Shown: piece after piece, positions 62,473 through 64,000 of the stretch | Layout: each line of letters starts with the position of its first letter | Numbering within the stretch: the stretch's first letter is position 1 | Assembly (NCBI GenBank): GCA_937926875.1 | Contig: CALBAX010000136.1 | Location: forward strand, 1 to 64,000 | Reading direction: 5' to 3' | Length of the DNA: 64,000 nucleotides | DNA from: an uncultured Desulfovibrio sp. | Lineage (GTDB): Bacteria > Desulfobacterota > Desulfovibrionia > Desulfovibrionales > Desulfovibrionaceae | Translations under genes and position numbers: made by a program | The notes under the pieces: model-generated | The model's input: only the letters and a program-made list of their open reading frames with translations | What the model was told of the DNA's origin: nothing | Databases searched by the model: none

Positions 62473-64000
62473 TTGGCTGGGCCTGTTCTGTTTCGTCCTG
62501 CTGGCCTGCCTGTGGGGAGCTGCCCCCCTCCAGGCCGCGGGAAACACGGTACTGGTGTTGCCCTTCCAGGTCACTGCCGGCCCTGAGATGCCCAACGCGG
62601 CCCGGGACGTGCCGCAGATCATCGGTACGGAGATGCAGCAGCGCGGTCTGTCCGTCATCCCCATGGACAAGGCCCGCAGCCTGCTCTCCTCCCGCGGCGG
62701 CAGTATCGACATGGCCGCGGCCCGCGAACTGGGCAAGAAGGCGGGCGCCGACCTGGTGCTGTTCGGCAGCTTCACGCAGAACGGCGAAGGCTTTGCCCTG
62801 CAATCCCTGCTGGTGCCGGTGGACGAAGGTCAGGCCAGGCCCGCCAATTTCGAACGGCCCTCCCTGCTGAGCCTCAATGAATGCGCCGCCGCCATGGCCG
62901 GCCAGGCGTCCGGCATGCTGGCCGGTGCCGCTGCCGCCGCCCCCGCGGCCAGCAGCGCTCCCCGCACCGAGCCCACCGATCCCATCGGCCGCGCCGATTT
63001 CGTGCCCATGGGCACTGCCAAGGGCGCCCTGGCCGACGTGCAGGTGCGCGGCCTGCAGGTCATGGACCCTGAAGTCGTCCTCATGCGCCTTTCCATCCGC
63101 AAGGGCGACACCCCCTCCGCCAACGACATCAACGAAGAAGTCAAGCGCATCTGGGAACTGGGCTACTTCAGCGACGTCCAGGCCCACATGGAAGGCAATG
63201 TGCTGGTCTTCACCGTGGTGGAAAAGCCCCGCATCGAGAACATCATCGTGGAAGGTTCCCACGAGATCGATGCCGAGGACGTGATCGCCGCCATGGGCAC
63301 CAAGTCCGGCAACGTGCTCAACGAACAGCTCATCGCCGACGACCTGCAGAAGATCAACGAACTCTACCGCAAGGAAGGCTACTACCTGGCCCGCTCCAGC
63401 TATCGCCTGGACAACCGTTCCGGCGGCCGCGGTGCCGTGCTGGTCATCCAGGTGGAAGAAGGCAACAAGCTCTATATCAAGGAAGTGAAGATCGAAGGCC
63501 TGGAGCAGCTGGACAAGGGCGACATGGACAAGTACCTGGCCCTCAAGCCCCGCAACATCTTCTCCTGGTTCACGGGCACCGGCGTCCTCAAGGAAGAGCA
63601 CCTGGAGCGCGACACCAACGCCATCGCCGCTTACGGCCTGAACCAGGGCTTCGTGGACATCCAGGTGGCCGCCCCTGACGTGCAGTACAAGGAAGACGGC
63701 ATCTATGTGACCTTCAAGGTCCATGAAGGCCCCCGCTACAAGATCCACGACATCAAGTTCGGCGGTGACATCATCGACGAAGAACAGGCCATGCTGGATG
63801 TGATCGAGATGGACGAGTGGAAGAAGGACAACGACTACTTCTCCATCACCGTCATGCAGGAAGACAGCAAGCGCCTGACCAACTTCTACACCGACCGCGG
63901 GTATGCCTTTGCCGAGGTGGATACCCGCGTCATGAAGGTGGACGGCGACGAGCCCATGGTGGACGTGGGCTACATGGTCAACAAGAAGGAAAAGGTCTTC
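62453..64000 (+). CDS. bamA: outer membrane assembly factor BamA (5' 516 residues, truncated by window end)
   Basis: Core of the machinery that inserts beta-barrels into the outer membrane. ATG 62453 overlaps the end of lolD. The signal peptide spans about residues 1-28. Next comes an unusual domain (about 31-135, TVLVLPFQVTAGP, then LGKKAGADLVLFGSF) resembling the TolB/FlgO-type N-terminal fold rather than a POTRA. An Ala/Pro linker (about 155-178) leads to the POTRA repeats, visible from about residue 190 (VQVRGLQVMDPEVVLMRL, then INEEVKRIWELGYFSDVQ; later KRIENIIVEG-like, here RIENIIVEGSHEI). The barrel lies beyond the window. Confidence 0.93.
   Translation, partial: MKKHLRNWLGLFCFVLLACLWGAAPLQAAGNTVLVLPFQVTAGPEMPNAARDVPQIIGTEMQQRGLSVIPMDKARSLLSSRGGSIDMAAARELGKKAGADLVLFGSFTQNGEGFALQSLLVPVDEGQARPANFERPSLLSLNECAAAMAGQASGMLAGAAAAAPAASSAPRTEPTDPIGRADFVPMGTAKGALADVQVRGLQVMDPEVVLMRLSIRKGDTPSANDINEEVKRIWELGYFSDVQAHMEGNVLVFTVVEKPRIENIIVEGSHEIDAEDVIAAMGTKSGNVLNEQLIADDLQKINELYRKEGYYLARSSYRLDNRSGGRGAVLVIQVEEGNKLYIKEVKIEGLEQLDKGDMDKYLALKPRNIFSWFTGTGVLKEEHLERDTNAIAAYGLNQGFVDIQVAAPDVQYKEDGIYVTFKVHEGPRYKIHDIKFGGDIIDEEQAMLDVIEMDEWKKDNDYFSITVMQEDSKRLTNFYTDRGYAFAEVDTRVMKVDGDEPMVDVGYMVNKKEKVF

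Overview
The window is a GC-rich chromosomal segment that looks like a Desulfovibrio-type bacterium (Desulfovibrionaceae, Desulfobacterota). The pointers are the futalosine menaquinone genes, the order lysS-lolC-lolD-bamA, ribosomal clusters beginning just after ftsY, the BamA with an extra N-terminal domain, and a selD gene carrying an in-frame UGA. The family assignment is an inference from gene content and order; no rRNA gene is present to confirm it. Nearly all of the window is core genome. No transposase, phage, CRISPR or resistance island was seen.

Layout. 1-3.5 kb: tail of a small exported protein, two hypothetical proteins, miaB and a bifunctional-nuclease-family gene. 3.5-12 kb, minus strand: a 1414-residue acyl-CoA dehydratase activase-like protein, a TetR regulator and two tandem MATE transporters. 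12-19 kb: menaquinone genes mqnD (minus) divergent from mqnE-mqnC, then katA and an exported GlcG/HbpS-like protein, then mqnA. 19.7-25.7 kb, minus strand: proteostasis cluster tig-clpP-clpX-lon. 26.3-27.7 kb: tRNA-Leu(UAG) and selD, whose selenocysteine codon lies upstream of the first uninterrupted reading frame. 28.4-43.4 kb: 27 ribosomal protein genes with secY, map and rpoA, all on the minus strand, in three blocks (rpsJ to rpsN, rpsH to map, rpmJ to rplQ). 44.5-49.8 kb: ftsY, an unrecognised membrane protein and murJ. 49.9-52.8 kb: queF divergent from a mogA-like gene, the prenyltransferase mqnP and darP. 53.4-56.4 kb: two identical tRNA-Thr(GGU) genes, a DUF486 protein, a TauE-like permease, a second GlcG/HbpS-like protein and an AlkA-type glycosylase. 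56.7-64 kb: DUF711 and ACT-domain pair (minus), then lysS-lolC-lolD-bamA running off the window end.

How the genes work together. mqnA, mqnD, mqnE, mqnC and mqnP supply most of the futalosine route to menaquinone, the quinone used in anaerobic respiration; no nucleoside hydrolase step (mqnB) is visible. The ribosomal, secY, ftsY, murJ, lol and bamA genes cover protein synthesis, membrane targeting and envelope building. katA has a Fur/PerR-like palindrome upstream, suggesting peroxide or metal control.

The least ordinary signals are not protein genes. They are a roughly 500-nt leader upstream of rpsJ packed with perfect hairpins, a terminator plus 620-bp spacer splitting rpsN from rpsH, a family of GC-rich palindromes at gene 3' ends, a shared TAGAAG -10 box in front of rpsJ and two tRNA loci, and the selenocysteine-encoding start of selD with its SECIS-like hairpin. 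All promoter, hairpin and domain calls were made by eye.
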